From: Ilyonectria destructans
Taxonomy: Eukaryota; Ascomycota; Sordariomycetes; Hypocreales; Nectriaceae
Length of the DNA: 64,000 nucleotides
Reading direction: 5' to 3'
Assembly (NCBI GenBank): GCA_020740775.1
Contig: JAHEWK010000018.1
Span: forward strand, 434,001-498,000
This document shows, one piece after another, positions 22,755 to 33,190 of the stretch (positions within the stretch are counted from its first letter, which is position 1; each line of letters starts with the position of its first letter). The notes beneath the pieces were generated by a model. It was not told where the DNA came from. It saw nothing but the letters and a program-made list of their open reading frames with translations, and searched no databases. Position numbers and translations under genes: made by a program.

Positions 22755-23694
22755 ATGGTTACTTGTGTTCAACTTGTCGCTACCCTCGCTATTCTTCTGA
22801 GCACATTCATTGGGTGTTACGGATCAGATTTTCACCCAACCGCTTGTGTAGGAAGTATCTCATCATTTCCAAACTGCGACAAAGTTGATCAAATTCTACA
22901 ACGGTGCAATAGTCTCACGGCAAAGCAAGAAAAAATTGATTGCTTCTGCACCCAGCAGCTTCTAAATGCCTATGTCGGGTAAGCATGATATCTGGTTCCA
23001 TTTATTGTTACCATTGGCCGGCGTGAAAATCCGTTGACAAAACTCGTTCAGGTGCAAGGGTGAATTTAGGCAATGCGGCCTAACCAATTCGTACGACAGC
23101 GCTTTCGATACAGAGATCGGAAATTGGGAGAATGCATGCGCTCCTTATCTTACGACTAAAATTACGACCCCGAGCATTGCCGGCCCAACAAGGACGTTAA
23201 ACGAGGATACTTGCCAGACATACGTTGAGAGCTGCGTCCGACTGAGCCAAGCTTCCGCCTCCTGCACGTCTTCCTATACTAAGCCGGCAGACATCACAAG
23301 TTGCCGTTGTCAGAGTTCCATGATTTCTCTTGCCTCGGTGTGCGAGATTGACGGGAGCAAGTCGTGTCTCGGAGAAACTCCCATAACATCTACTATCTGG
23401 GAATTTCGAAATTGTAAAGCTGCTGCTGAATTTTCGGATACTCAAACGGTAGGGCATCAAGCAGCCAACAATGGGAATGCATCACTGACTGGTGAGAAGA
23501 ACAGGGGCCCAATAACAGAGACGGCAGGGACTCGTACCGCCACAGAGACTGCTACTACATTGGTCATTGGACCGACCTCGTCCGCTGCGTCGACTACCTC
23601 TGCCGGAGCGATAAACAGATGCACAATTATGGGATCTTGGGTCTATCTGCTACCTATTTCACCCTTGGTAGTTTACTATCTCTCGTTCTACTGA
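22755..23694 (+). CDS. Secreted, probably GPI-anchored cysteine-rich protein, 288 aa
   Basis: Exons 22755-22978 and 23052-23694 (867 nt; 73-bp intron). Residues 1-23 are a clear signal peptide (LVATLAILLSTFIG core). The mature part has many regularly spaced cysteines, including the pairs CFC and CRCQ, then a Thr/Ser/Ala-rich stalk (about residues 225-265) and a hydrophobic C-terminus that fits a GPI-attachment signal. The pattern is not the eight-cysteine CFEM module as far as I can count, but it belongs to the same general class of fungal cell-surface proteins. The role is unknown; host-facing adhesion or surface proteins often look like this. Confidence 0.72.
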
Positions 23695-24180
23695 TACAAA
23701 GTTAATCCTGCTTGAAGATTGTGCAGGAGTCTCTAAGGCAGCTCGGAGCAATAGTAATTAATAATGCTTTTCTCCTTTCTCGGAGCAGAGATCGAGTTTC
23801 GTACGCTAGTAATTGATATCGGGGTGTTGTGGCTTCTGCGATCATTGGACAGAAAATGTCAAATTTGATATGTTCCCGCGGGATAAGTTACATTACTGCA
23901 GACCGGGGGTGAAACCCTTTGACTTGTTTATTGTATTGGAATTATATTACTTGTGAATATAATCATTATGTCCAGCAGCGCCACTGCAGATGCCCCACGA
24001 TCGGTTAACAACACTTCCACCTGATATTGCCGACCCATTTGACATTAGGCGGCTCATACAGTGCCTTTCTGACCTACAACCTTCGCGCCAGCCTCACCCA
24101 ACGCTCACCACTCCGCTATGGAGGCGTAGAAGGAGGATCCTACCAGCCTTGCACAGCAGGAAGGGTAGGGCTTACCTAAC

Positions 24181-24237
24181 GGACCTTCTAACGGACCTTC
24201 TAACAGACCTTCCAACAGACCTTCCAATGGACCTTCC
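24181..24237. repeat. 12-bp tandem repeat, about 4.7 copies
   Basis: Units GGACCTTCTAAC, GGACCTTCTAAC, AGACCTTCCAAC and AGACCTTCCAAT, then GGACCTTCC. In one frame it would encode a repeated Leu-Thr/Pro-Asp motif, but the frame has no supported gene. Confidence 0.85.
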
Positions 24238-24339
24238 TTCTAAGGGCCCAGCTGGGGTTCTAGCTGGGGCGGCGGGTGCGGCTACAGGCGGGAGAAGGGG
24301 GGGGGGGCTCTAAACCAAAATAGGCTCTAATTGGCTGAA

Positions 24340-24411
24340 AAACAGTCATCCAAATCCAAACAGTCATCCAAGGCCAAACAGTCATCCCAGGCCAAACAGT
24401 CATCCTAGGCT
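24340..24411. repeat. 18-bp tandem repeat, four copies
   Basis: Units AAACAGTCATCCAAATCC, AAACAGTCATCCAAGGCC, AAACAGTCATCCCAGGCC and AAACAGTCATCCTAGGCT. The first 12 bases are invariant while the last six drift. There are no spacers, so this is a minisatellite and not a CRISPR-like array. Confidence 0.9.
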
Positions 24412-24679
24412 ACAGGTGGATGCTAGAGGTGGTTTGTCCGGTATTTTCTGCGAATAGAAGGCGCGAAAAACAGGTATTCTAGGACGTGAAGTAGGCCTAG
24501 CTATCCCAGGTTGACCGAGGAATAGGGCTAGTAGCTGCATTTATATGTTTCCAGTTATTTCGACAGCCTAACTCTATCTTTCGCCTAAATGGCGCTTTCT
24601 AAAATGACTAGACCACTTCCTCCCTAGAGGCTTACAGTTACCTTGTTGTTTGATGTGCGTGTGTTGGCGTGTAACTGAG

Positions 24680-24918
24680 GGTCTCCTACCGTAAAATCCA
24701 TTGCTTAAGATGTTCTTCCTGATTGGTCGTGAGCCGCTGTTAGTCGTCGTGTGCCATACGTTGAGGTTGGGCACCATTAAGGCGGGCACGAAGTGTCCCT
24801 CCTGGTACTCTATGGTGTGTGGCACCGGTCCTGACGGCGACCCATTCCTGACGTCCACGATGGCGTCTTGTAGGCTCTGCTCTGTATATCCAGGCATTTC
24901 GGACACAGAGAAGAACAT
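24680..24918 (-). mobile_element. Fragment of a pogo-type (Tc1/mariner) transposase N-terminus
   Basis: Minus strand: MPGYTEQSLQDAIVDVRNG (start near 24897) continues, after a one-base frame change, as VAVRTGATHHRVPGGTLRAR and LNGAQPQ. It is followed by a TAA where Gln is expected and then by LTTNQEEHLKQWIL. This is the helix-turn-helix (psq) DNA-binding start of pogo/Fot-like transposases. No DDE catalytic domain follows and no terminal inverted repeats were found, so it is a dead scrap. Confidence 0.65.
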
Positions 24919-25202
24919 ACAAAAGAGAGTATGTCAATTGGAGAAAAAAAACGATTTTTGACAATTTATCGTAGGTGGTAGCGCGGATCCGACGCATGCG
25001 GCGCAGCGCGTTTATGGGCCAACTAAAAGTATGCCTTGTACGGAGTAGGCTGACTTCATCAGCCACTCCAAAAAGGTTAGTGTGAGTCATGCGGTGAGAT
25101 TAGCCAACATTCAAGTATAAGAACCATGACATTCCCATATTCAAAAGATGATTTCCCTCTCTTTATATTCCATCAGAGGTAAACCAATCATCAGTCTTCA
25201 TC

Positions 25203-28200
25203 ATGGAGAGAGTAAGAAAAACCTTTTTCGACCCTTTGGCAAGGTCCAAGGCTCGCATCACAGACGTCTTGCAACAACTCCCCCCTGGCTCAGCCCACCC
25301 ATTCAGCCCCGAAGGCATCCTATTAAATAGGACAGAAAATGGAATCGACGAGATTGATATCTCCAACTACAGTCAAGAGTATTTCTATAATGCAGTTGAT
25401 CTGGGCGACATGGGTGAAACTCTTCTGAAGCGGATGTCTGGCTTCAGAGACCATTTGAGTGAGTCCCAGCTTACCAAAGCCTAGAGAACCCCCCCAAAGA
25501 AGCATCTCTAATCGGCTGTAGGCGTCTTTGACGACTTTCAGATCATGCAAGCTCCTGCTGCCACCTTCAAGATCCCCATAGTGTCAGACCAAATCACCAT
25601 CCTCGCAGTTTCAGAACGCACACCAACTTACTACGACTTTTGCTTCGCCGATGCCGAATGCAACGCATGTTGCTGGCTGGCGAGAAACACTTTCTCAGGC
25701 ATCACCCACAGTGGTGATCTGCTCAACCACCAGGATCTCTTGGACTACGTCAGAATAAACAAGGAGTCACTTACACAAAAAGAAATCTGCGTCTTTATCT
25801 CTGGCTATCAGAAAACGCAGATCACCAGGTTTCTAGGAACCGATCCAGCATTGATGGTTGCGGATCATGTCGACAAGGTATTTCTAACATGACCCCGGCA
25901 TCTGATGGCAAAGACTAAGTATCCGCAGATCTTGTACATAATCCCAGTGCCCTTGGACGCGGCAACCATTGGAGATGCGACCATCTGCTGCCCTTTGGTG
26001 ATTAAGCGCGATCAAGACTCCCTTGTCTGCTCCATAATTCCGACTGCGACCACGGACCGAGGGAAGATGTGTCACAGTGCCCGGTTGAAAAGTCCCTGCT
26101 TCCCTGAGGCTATCAAGAGAGCCGATTTCACCGTTTCCATCCCCGAGCCAGCTGTCAAACAAAGTGAGTGCTTCATGAACGAAACGAACTGACGATTGGT
26201 TTTGATGCAAAGACTGACATGCGTACAGCCGCGAGAGATGAAGTAGTTCAAGAGACCAACGTGGCCTTGGACAACCAACATGAGGCTCTGGCTAAGCGCA
26301 ACGCCGTATTGACCACCAACCCATCAGCGCTACCCTATTTCCTCAAGTCGTCCGACAAACAAGTCATAAGTTTTGGCACTGGTCTAAACTTCATTCCCTG
26401 CAACGGGGATCCAACTGAAGAGACCGAGCGGTCCGCTGTTGTCCTGCCCTGCATCTTTGGATCTCAGCTGCAGGGCCCAATTCTTTTGGCTACGGGAACA
26501 GTTCCCTCAAACGTACCGTTTCAGGATGAGAAAGCTCTCTGCACTTACTATGAGGACCTCGAGAGCGTAGTCGTTGTTGTCGACGATCGAATGACTGACA
26601 ATGCACGAAACCTGGCCACGAGTCTCAGGATGAATGCCTTGTTCATTGTACAGCTAGATCCCGACAAGAAGCCCCAGACTTCTGATCAAGTGCAGTCGGT
26701 GTTGAGTTCGGCAAACATCAACGCCGTGACGGCGCTTGCAGGGCCGCAGTCTTTGATTCTGGTCAACATCGCTGAGAGTTTCTACTTCTACAGAGGTCTG
26801 GCTAACCCGAAATATCTCGACACGTCCAAGCTAGGGTTTGGCACCGACCTGACCTCTATCGTTGAGTCTACGAGCGTGGCCTCGTTGATGATGCCAAAAA
26901 TAACTCGCCTGATCAACCTCGAAGATGACAACACCATCATCTTGCCATTCTCTTCCCAATTCGTTCGGCCTCGCGATCTGCAACAGATCTTTGAACAGCT
27001 TACCATTGCCAAGATCAAGAACATGCACAACGATATCGAAGCGGCAGTGCCACAGCTACAGGCTCTTCTCAATCATAAAGATCTACAAGAAGTCTCCAAA
27101 GACTTGGTGAACATGCTGTCTGCCAAAGTTGACAAGGTGACCTCTCCGTTGAGGAAGGCATATATCCAGTACGTTTCCCGAGAGTTTGACATTGAGAACA
27201 AGGAGTCGACCAGAAAGAAAAACGACATGCTAGCACAGCTGAGGAAAACCACCAAGGAAACTCAAAGTGTTCTCGAGCCTGTCATATCGAGTCTGGCCAA
27301 TATGATATCTTCTCAGACGACTTCCAAGAGGACGCATGACTTGAAGCGACTTGTTCGCCAAACGCAGATCCAAAATAACGTTGAGGCTACCAAGTCGATG
27401 ACGTTTGACACGCTGACTGGGCTGCTTGAGACGCACGCACAAGAGATGGGTGTTATGTTGCTGAACATTGAAACGGTGCCATATCATCAGCTACTTGGTA
27501 ATCTGAAGAATGCTGCCATTGACGCTAAGTGAGTATCTGAAGCCCGATTGTCTTGACTAAGGCTAGTCTTGAAACGACCCCGTATGGCTAACCTATAATA
27601 GACCATGTTGCGAACTTGACTCTCGAATCTTACATCTCGATGGCTTTGACGCCGGCATCATCGTGCAGCAATCTCAGAGCCAGCATCACGGGCCGCTTAA
27701 AAGTCAAAACGGACCGTCTCATCCCACTCTGGCCCTACCGTATCTCAGCCAGGGAAGGGGAACGGGCTCAATGCTGGCCTGGGTATGCTGGGATGAGTTT
27801 GTCAATCTCAAAAGCCCATACACAGTGAGATGGATGGAGAAGTGCAATGAATCACACATTGCAGCGCTGAGGATCATGATGAGGGACACTCTCAGTTGCG
27901 CAGTTGCCTCGAGGGAGCACGACATAACAGCGGGCAGTCCCGAAACTGGTCATCTGATGAGTTCATTACTCATGGCTGCAATGTCAAAGCTCGCGGCCAT
28001 GAGGACGACTGCCCCAGTTGTCTTGGACAAAGCTGATGACACGGTCACAAAGCTGATGCGAGGTCTCTTTGGTAATCTCATGACCATCGCTGGATCAGGA
28101 GTGCGCCCTCTGAGCATGGTCTGGCAGCTTTTCGGGTTGAACCCTCAGTATGACATTCCGGTCACTGATGCTGACTGGGTTTGGTATGAGAATGTTGTTG

Positions 28201-29303
28201 AGTTGTATCCCTATACCGGGTGGCCCATCGACCAGTTCCACAACAATCTCGCCAAGCTTCTCGACAAGATCATTCTTCGTGTGATTACAAAGAATGAGAA
28301 CGTCGCTGAGATCAAAATGAGCCGCGTCGCCGAAATGGTCCGGTACTGCAAGCTTCGAAACATTCAGCTTGAACATAGTCGTACCATCATCACTGTTTTC
28401 ACGCGAATGCTCACCACGGAGGGTTTGGACGTTCCAACGGTGGCAGCACGGTTGGAAGAGATGATTCCGAGAAAACTAGAGAAGCAGACAAAGAGCTACA
28501 CCAAGATGGTGAAATACGTCAGCCATCTTGCCAAGGGATGCCAGAGACGCGCGGCAGATGACTTGATTTACGCCAGTATCTACACCAAGCGCTCGGCTGC
28601 TTTCAAGGATCTCAAGACCAATGTCGCCGAAGCTTGTAAGGAAAGTGACTGGGCCACAGCAACGGCAGGTTGTCAAGCTATCTTGGACAAGCACCAACAA
28701 ATTGCCGCCATGTGGCACGTGGAGCCTGAGAAGTTGAAGGTCCAGAACCTGAAAGTGTATCGCGAGCTCATCGATGCAGACTTGGGAGAGGACGTGGATC
28801 AAGAGACCAAGAATACTACGGAAGAAGCCATCAGACGCATCCTTGACGATGCCGAGAAGCAACGTGTGCCATGGCACGTCGGAAACGAAGACGTATCTGG
28901 TGACGAGATTGAACCTCTTGACGAATCCTTTATTGAGGCGGTTTTGACCGGGAAAGCTCAGGATTCACAAGAGACTGTTCAAGAAGAGAAGGAAAAGGCA
29001 GTCACAATTTCCAAGTCCATTGACCAAGTCGGCTTCTCCCAGTTCAAGTCGTCTCTGGTTCCCAGCTTCATCAGCACGATGGAAAAGACTCTGTCAGCGG
29101 AGGATGTTTGCACAATTCTGAAGGTTCCCGTCATCACTATGCAAGTCTTTGTTCATGCATTGAACCCGAGTTTTGTGTGGGAAGACTTGGGTGGGCAGTT
29201 CAAGATTGTGGTGCTGGAATTGTTGAGACAGCGCTCGAATCGGATTGAGAGCCGCCCTGCTTGCAGAATGTTGATGATAGAGAGAGTAGACACGGAAGAT
29301 TAA
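25203..29303 (+). CDS. Large uncharacterised protein, 1282 aa, five exons
   Basis: Exons 25203-25458, 25522-25877, 25929-26163, 26229-27528 and 27602-29303 give 3849 nt with all phases consistent; introns are 63, 51, 65 and 73 bp with CTAAC/CTGAC-like branch sites. I do not recognise the family. There is no signal peptide and no clear membrane helix. The N-terminal 85 residues are basic/hydrophobic (VRKTFFDPLARSKARITDVL). Residues of about 300-460 look like an alternating beta/alpha region (for example ILLATGTVPSNVPF, SVVVVVDDRM, ALFIVQLDPD). Residues of about 570-715 are helical, charged and coiled-coil-like. The C-terminal half is helical, with an acidic segment (DLGEDVDQETKNTTEEAI) and a last block after VFVHALNPSFVWEDLGG. 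The long intact frame under normal base composition next to decayed DNA argues that it is selected for. Confidence 0.75.
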
Positions 29304-30494
29304 ACTCTGAAAACAACTACGATAGATGAAAGGCTTTGCAATCATACTCTAATTCCTTAGGCTAGCACTCAAGTTAATGACTATCTTCTCCCCGGATGGT
29401 CACCCGCACCAGCATCGAAGTCAGCCAGTTTTTACACTGCAAATCCAGAAATCTCCATGTCTGTTCCGTTGGAGTTTCTTCCGACCCTATCTTGGCCACT
29501 TCAAGCCTGTTTTCGAGATACTTGACCACCTCGGGGAGCGGTCGTGGTATCGAGCTCCACGACCTCTTTCCGCCGCCATATCAATCAACGTTTTGCCCCG
29601 CCTATCCTTAGCTTGAAGTATCGCATTCGCCCACAGTTCGACCCTAAGTAGACACTTGACGTAAACCTTTAAGCTGATATACCAATAAAAGCTCTTTTAA
29701 GAAAAATAATAAGAAAAGATTTATCTAATAATAAAAAGCTAACTTAGAAGATAAAATTAATTTATTAAGAATAGAGGACTTAGTTACTTTCGGCCTCCCA
29801 AAGCTCCAAGAGCACCTCTCTCACCAGAAGGAATTACAGGGAAATTAAGAAACTCCCACCTGGAAGAGGAAAGTAGAAGTAAAGCTTCTCCAAGATGAAC
29901 CGGGATCGGCCCCGCACCTCCCAGTTGACTAATCTCCGCTCCGCAATTGAGCCATTATCTCCGCGATGGAAGCACGGCGGAATTGCCGTCACGTACTGAC
30001 ATCGGCAAGGTTGGCAAGGGTCGGGAATTAGAGGATAACCACGATCTGGGTTTGAGACTAGAACATTATTGCATTATTGTAGGTCCCGCTCAATCTGGCG
30101 TGCTTCCTGTTCGCGTTGAATCAAGTCCATTAGCAAGTAATACCGGTTGATGTCTTGAAGCTACTCTAGTTTACACAAGACAGGACGAGAGAGGCAGGAA
30201 GAGGAAATGCTTCGCTATTGATCCTTTTGTATTCAGACGCTATGGAGTAGCCCGCTTTCATTTCTGCCTGCCCAGGATCTAGGCTGGAACCTTTCGTGAT
30301 GGTATGCGCTAGTGAGATCTCAATAGGGGCACCTAGTCAATCTTAGGTCCAATATTGCTATCAGGCCTGAGCTAAGCCAGGCTAGCCCACCTCCAATCGG
30401 TGCCGTAAAGTCCGAGCCTTGTCCAAGATGTCGGGGTGCTAGACTGTCCGGAACCTCCGACGTGGGGACAAGGGCATCCCCACCGTCTAGTCAG
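29304..30494. other. Intergenic region with a short AT-rich patch
   Basis: 29690-29775 is a short AT-rich, RIP-like patch. The remainder has only short open frames without motifs. The end of the stretch is the promoter of the C2H2 gene. Confidence 0.45.
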
Positions 30495-30503
30495 GTATAT
30501 AAA
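30495..30503 (+). promoter_or_regulatory. TATA box of the C2H2 regulator gene
   Basis: TATATAAAA about 40 bp before the ATG at 30540. Its closeness means the next in-frame ATG (30606, still ahead of the fingers) could also serve as start if transcription begins downstream of 30540. Confidence 0.5.
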
Positions 30504-30539
30504 AGTCTTCCCCACGATTCGAAATTTGCGGGGGTGGTA

Positions 30540-32681
30540 ATGGATGGCGGCTTAACTCTCCACCTCTCCACCTCTCCACCAAATGAAAGCGAAGCGTCCG
30601 AGCCAATGTCCCAACAGCCCACCAACATTCGTAGGCACGAGTGTTCGCACTGCCACAGGACCTTCGGCAAAGCGGAACATCTCCACCGCCATGAACAGAC
30701 CCATACCGGCTTGCGACCTTTCGCTTGCACGCACTGCCGGAGACGATTTGGCCGGCAAGATGCTTTGACCAGACATCAGAGACGCTATGGGCATGGGGAA
30801 TCTTCATCTATGACGACCGGCACAGCGAGATGTGAGCTTTCCAGGTTGGAGACTTCGCACCCTAGCGGCAGGGATGGATCTATTCCACTAGCCCAGACAC
30901 AAGGCATAAGCAGTTCCGCCACGGCAGCAGAAGGCTTAGCGATGACAGATGACCAATTTCTCGAAATCAACTGGCTGGATTCGGAAGATCTCCTCCAGAC
31001 TATTCTGTCCTCTGAGTTTCCCGATGTTTCTGTTTCGCACTCTACGTGGAGTAGTCAGGCAGCCTTAGGGCAACCGGTCACACCATGGCTGGCGTCAAAC
31101 GATGGTCTAAGTGAAGGGCGTTATTCCGCTGTCCAAAACCTTAGCCAGATCATCACCGACGCGTCAACAGATGTGACAAGCGAAGCACAAACGGCAGGCT
31201 TGACGACCGTTTTCCTCGATGGATGTCTTCGCATGTTCTTCACCAGATTTATTCCTTCGTTTCCGGTAGTTCACGCTCCCACATTTGCTTTCAAAGATTG
31301 GACACATCCGTTGCTGCTCAACGCAATAGCCTTAGGTTCGCTATTTACAGGCCAGAAAGATGACATTAACAAAGGCGAGATCCTGTGGCGACTTGCCCAC
31401 ACGGCCGTTACCACGTCTTGGCACGATCTTATCAAGCATAAGGGCCCGTACGACAGCTGTTGTGGTGTCCAACTAGTCTTAACAGCTCTGTTGGGACAGG
31501 TCTACGCAACTCTCTCGCGAAACGTAATTCTGCGCCGGACAGCAAAAATATTTCACAGCTTAGGATTCTATTGGGCCCGAGAGACTAGAATGTACGAGGT
31601 AGATTCAAGTGTCTTGTTAGACCCATCGAATACTCCCACGACCCCGGAAGACAAGTTACACACTTGGAAGCGCTGGGCGGCTCGAGAGACGCAGTTGAGA
31701 GCGCTTCTAGGTCACTATATTCTCGATGGACTGATTGCACACTATGCTGGAGGAGCAACGTGTCAGCGCCATGCTCATAATCCTCTTCCTCCTGCGTGTG
31801 ACGAAACAGTTTTCGAAGCAAGCAATTTCGACGATTGGTTCTCTAGAATACAAAGCCTAACTCGGAAGCTGCCACCATTTCGGGAATATTTCAATTGCCT
31901 TTTTTCGCAGTCAGTATTGGCACAGTCTTTCAGTTTTCAGCCGCTGTCACTTTCAGGCTTGGTTGTCTTGGAAGGACTCAATTCGCTTGTTTTGGAGCGT
32001 AATAACAGCCCTCTGGTGACAGTGGGGATTCCATCTCGACTTATGATTGCCAGAGCACTAGGATCGTTCCATGAGCATATCATGACCTGCACCTCGAGTT
32101 CAGCTAATGAAACGCTAGAAGTATTGTTGAGATGGCACACGATCTGTCTTGACGCCGCCACAGATTCTGCCATACTCTGCCGAAGCCTTTGCGACAAATA
32201 TGGTATTGAGCAGAGAATCTTCGGTGGTGACAGACCCATACCAAACTTTCAGCCCACGCTGTGGGCAAAGTCTCCTAATGCCAGGCAGGCATTGCTGCAC
32301 GCTATTTCTATCGGCGATACCTTGCAGCAGCTTCCTATAGGCCGGTCTCACGCATTTCATGTCCCATCTGCAATCTTTGCAGCGGCAGTCACATGCTGTG
32401 GATTCCTCCTCGCAGGCATCTCGAATATTGCTATTCCATGTCAAATTGACTGGCAGCGAATGATGTCGCTCGACCTCGCAAATGATAGTCTGCTAGACGA
32501 AGAGGTCGAAGGGCAGCTTCGGGCGTTCCTAAGCCAAGCGCCTCTCAGATCACATAAGCTTCATAATCTCAGCTGCTGTGCGAAGCTCCTGTTGAGCACT
32601 CTCCGAAGTTTCTCTCGACCGTGGGGTGTGTCTTCAGCCATGGAACAGGCCCTCAATAAACTGCTGGTCTTCTGCTCATAA
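30540..32681 (+). CDS. C2H2 zinc-finger transcription factor with fungal regulatory domain, 713 aa
   Basis: Single exon. Two adjacent C2H2 fingers at residues 35-55 (CSHCHRTFG...HRHEQTH) and 63-85 (CTHCRRRFG...RHQRRYGH) with the TGLRPF-type linker. A long helical middle-homology region follows (PSFPVVHAPTFAF, later LGHYILDGLIAHYAGGA). This pairing of two N-terminal fingers with a fungal_trans-like domain is typical of ascomycete regulators. The open frame extends upstream only through a GTG, so the start is the ATG at 30540 (or 30606). The TRI12-like pump and the DAPG-hydrolase-like gene follow within 3 kb, so local control of that pair is plausible. Confidence 0.85.
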   Translation: MDGGLTLHLSTSPPNESEASEPMSQQPTNIRRHECSHCHRTFGKAEHLHRHEQTHTGLRPFACTHCRRRFGRQDALTRHQRRYGHGESSSMTTGTARCELSRLETSHPSGRDGSIPLAQTQGISSSATAAEGLAMTDDQFLEINWLDSEDLLQTILSSEFPDVSVSHSTWSSQAALGQPVTPWLASNDGLSEGRYSAVQNLSQIITDASTDVTSEAQTAGLTTVFLDGCLRMFFTRFIPSFPVVHAPTFAFKDWTHPLLLNAIALGSLFTGQKDDINKGEILWRLAHTAVTTSWHDLIKHKGPYDSCCGVQLVLTALLGQVYATLSRNVILRRTAKIFHSLGFYWARETRMYEVDSSVLLDPSNTPTTPEDKLHTWKRWAARETQLRALLGHYILDGLIAHYAGGATCQRHAHNPLPPACDETVFEASNFDDWFSRIQSLTRKLPPFREYFNCLFSQSVLAQSFSFQPLSLSGLVVLEGLNSLVLERNNSPLVTVGIPSRLMIARALGSFHEHIMTCTSSSANETLEVLLRWHTICLDAATDSAILCRSLCDKYGIEQRIFGGDRPIPNFQPTLWAKSPNARQALLHAISIGDTLQQLPIGRSHAFHVPSAIFAAAVTCCGFLLAGISNIAIPCQIDWQRMMSLDLANDSLLDEEVEGQLRAFLSQAPLRSHKLHNLSCCAKLLLSTLRSFSRPWGVSSAMEQALNKLLVFCS

Positions 32682-33190
32682 ACTCGCTGAAAGGAGGCCA
32701 AACCGAATTTTCGCTTTACTCAGGAACTTAAGCATGGTGGTATTGTCACGAAGGCATCCTGTACGCTTGATCCTCCCCTGCAACTCCCACTGCTCATGTC
32801 GATCTTAGGGGAGCAGCGAAGGAGGTTGAGCTGGAACCAGAGAGCATCTTCGCTATTTTCATTACCTTCTACTCTATATCAGTTACCACTGTGGGAATTT
32901 AAACAACCCCTCAACGCAAAAGGCAACGACCGGACTGTACAGTGGAGGCAATTAAGTTAGATGTTACTTAAGGATAGTTGACAAGACAATTAATATATAT
33001 ATGTCCTCTAATGATATACTCTTTCTTCTCTCCCCAATTGTCCAACCAATTTAGTTTTATTTCCAATTATGGTTTTATATTTGGTTCATTCGACTCGATT
33101 TCAAGAGGAACGTCGACATGCAATAGAGAAAGGTCCCTTTTTGGGTTGATAAAGAAACACGAGGCTATATTTACGAACAGAAGTTAACTT
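32682..33190. other. Intergenic region between convergent genes
   Basis: The 3' ends of the C2H2 gene (plus) and the TRI12-like gene (minus) meet here. No gene or repeat recognised; mildly AT-rich from 32970. Confidence 0.4.

Larger units (their letters stand above)
23695..24573. other. Gene-free stretch with two arrays of short tandem repeats
   Basis: Apart from the arrays at 24181-24237 and 24340-24411 and a G-run near 24298, nothing is recognised. The plus-strand open frame 23990-24313 is low-complexity and reads through the first array. Confidence 0.45.

Noticed and set aside
23990..24313. 107-codon frame with Leu-Thr-Asp repeats as a protein gene
   Set aside because: Its reading frame is created by the 12-bp DNA repeat and a G-run; no conserved part.
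24340..24411. CRISPR-like array of 18-bp repeats
   Set aside because: The repeats are contiguous with no unique spacers, and the DNA is eukaryotic; it is a minisatellite.
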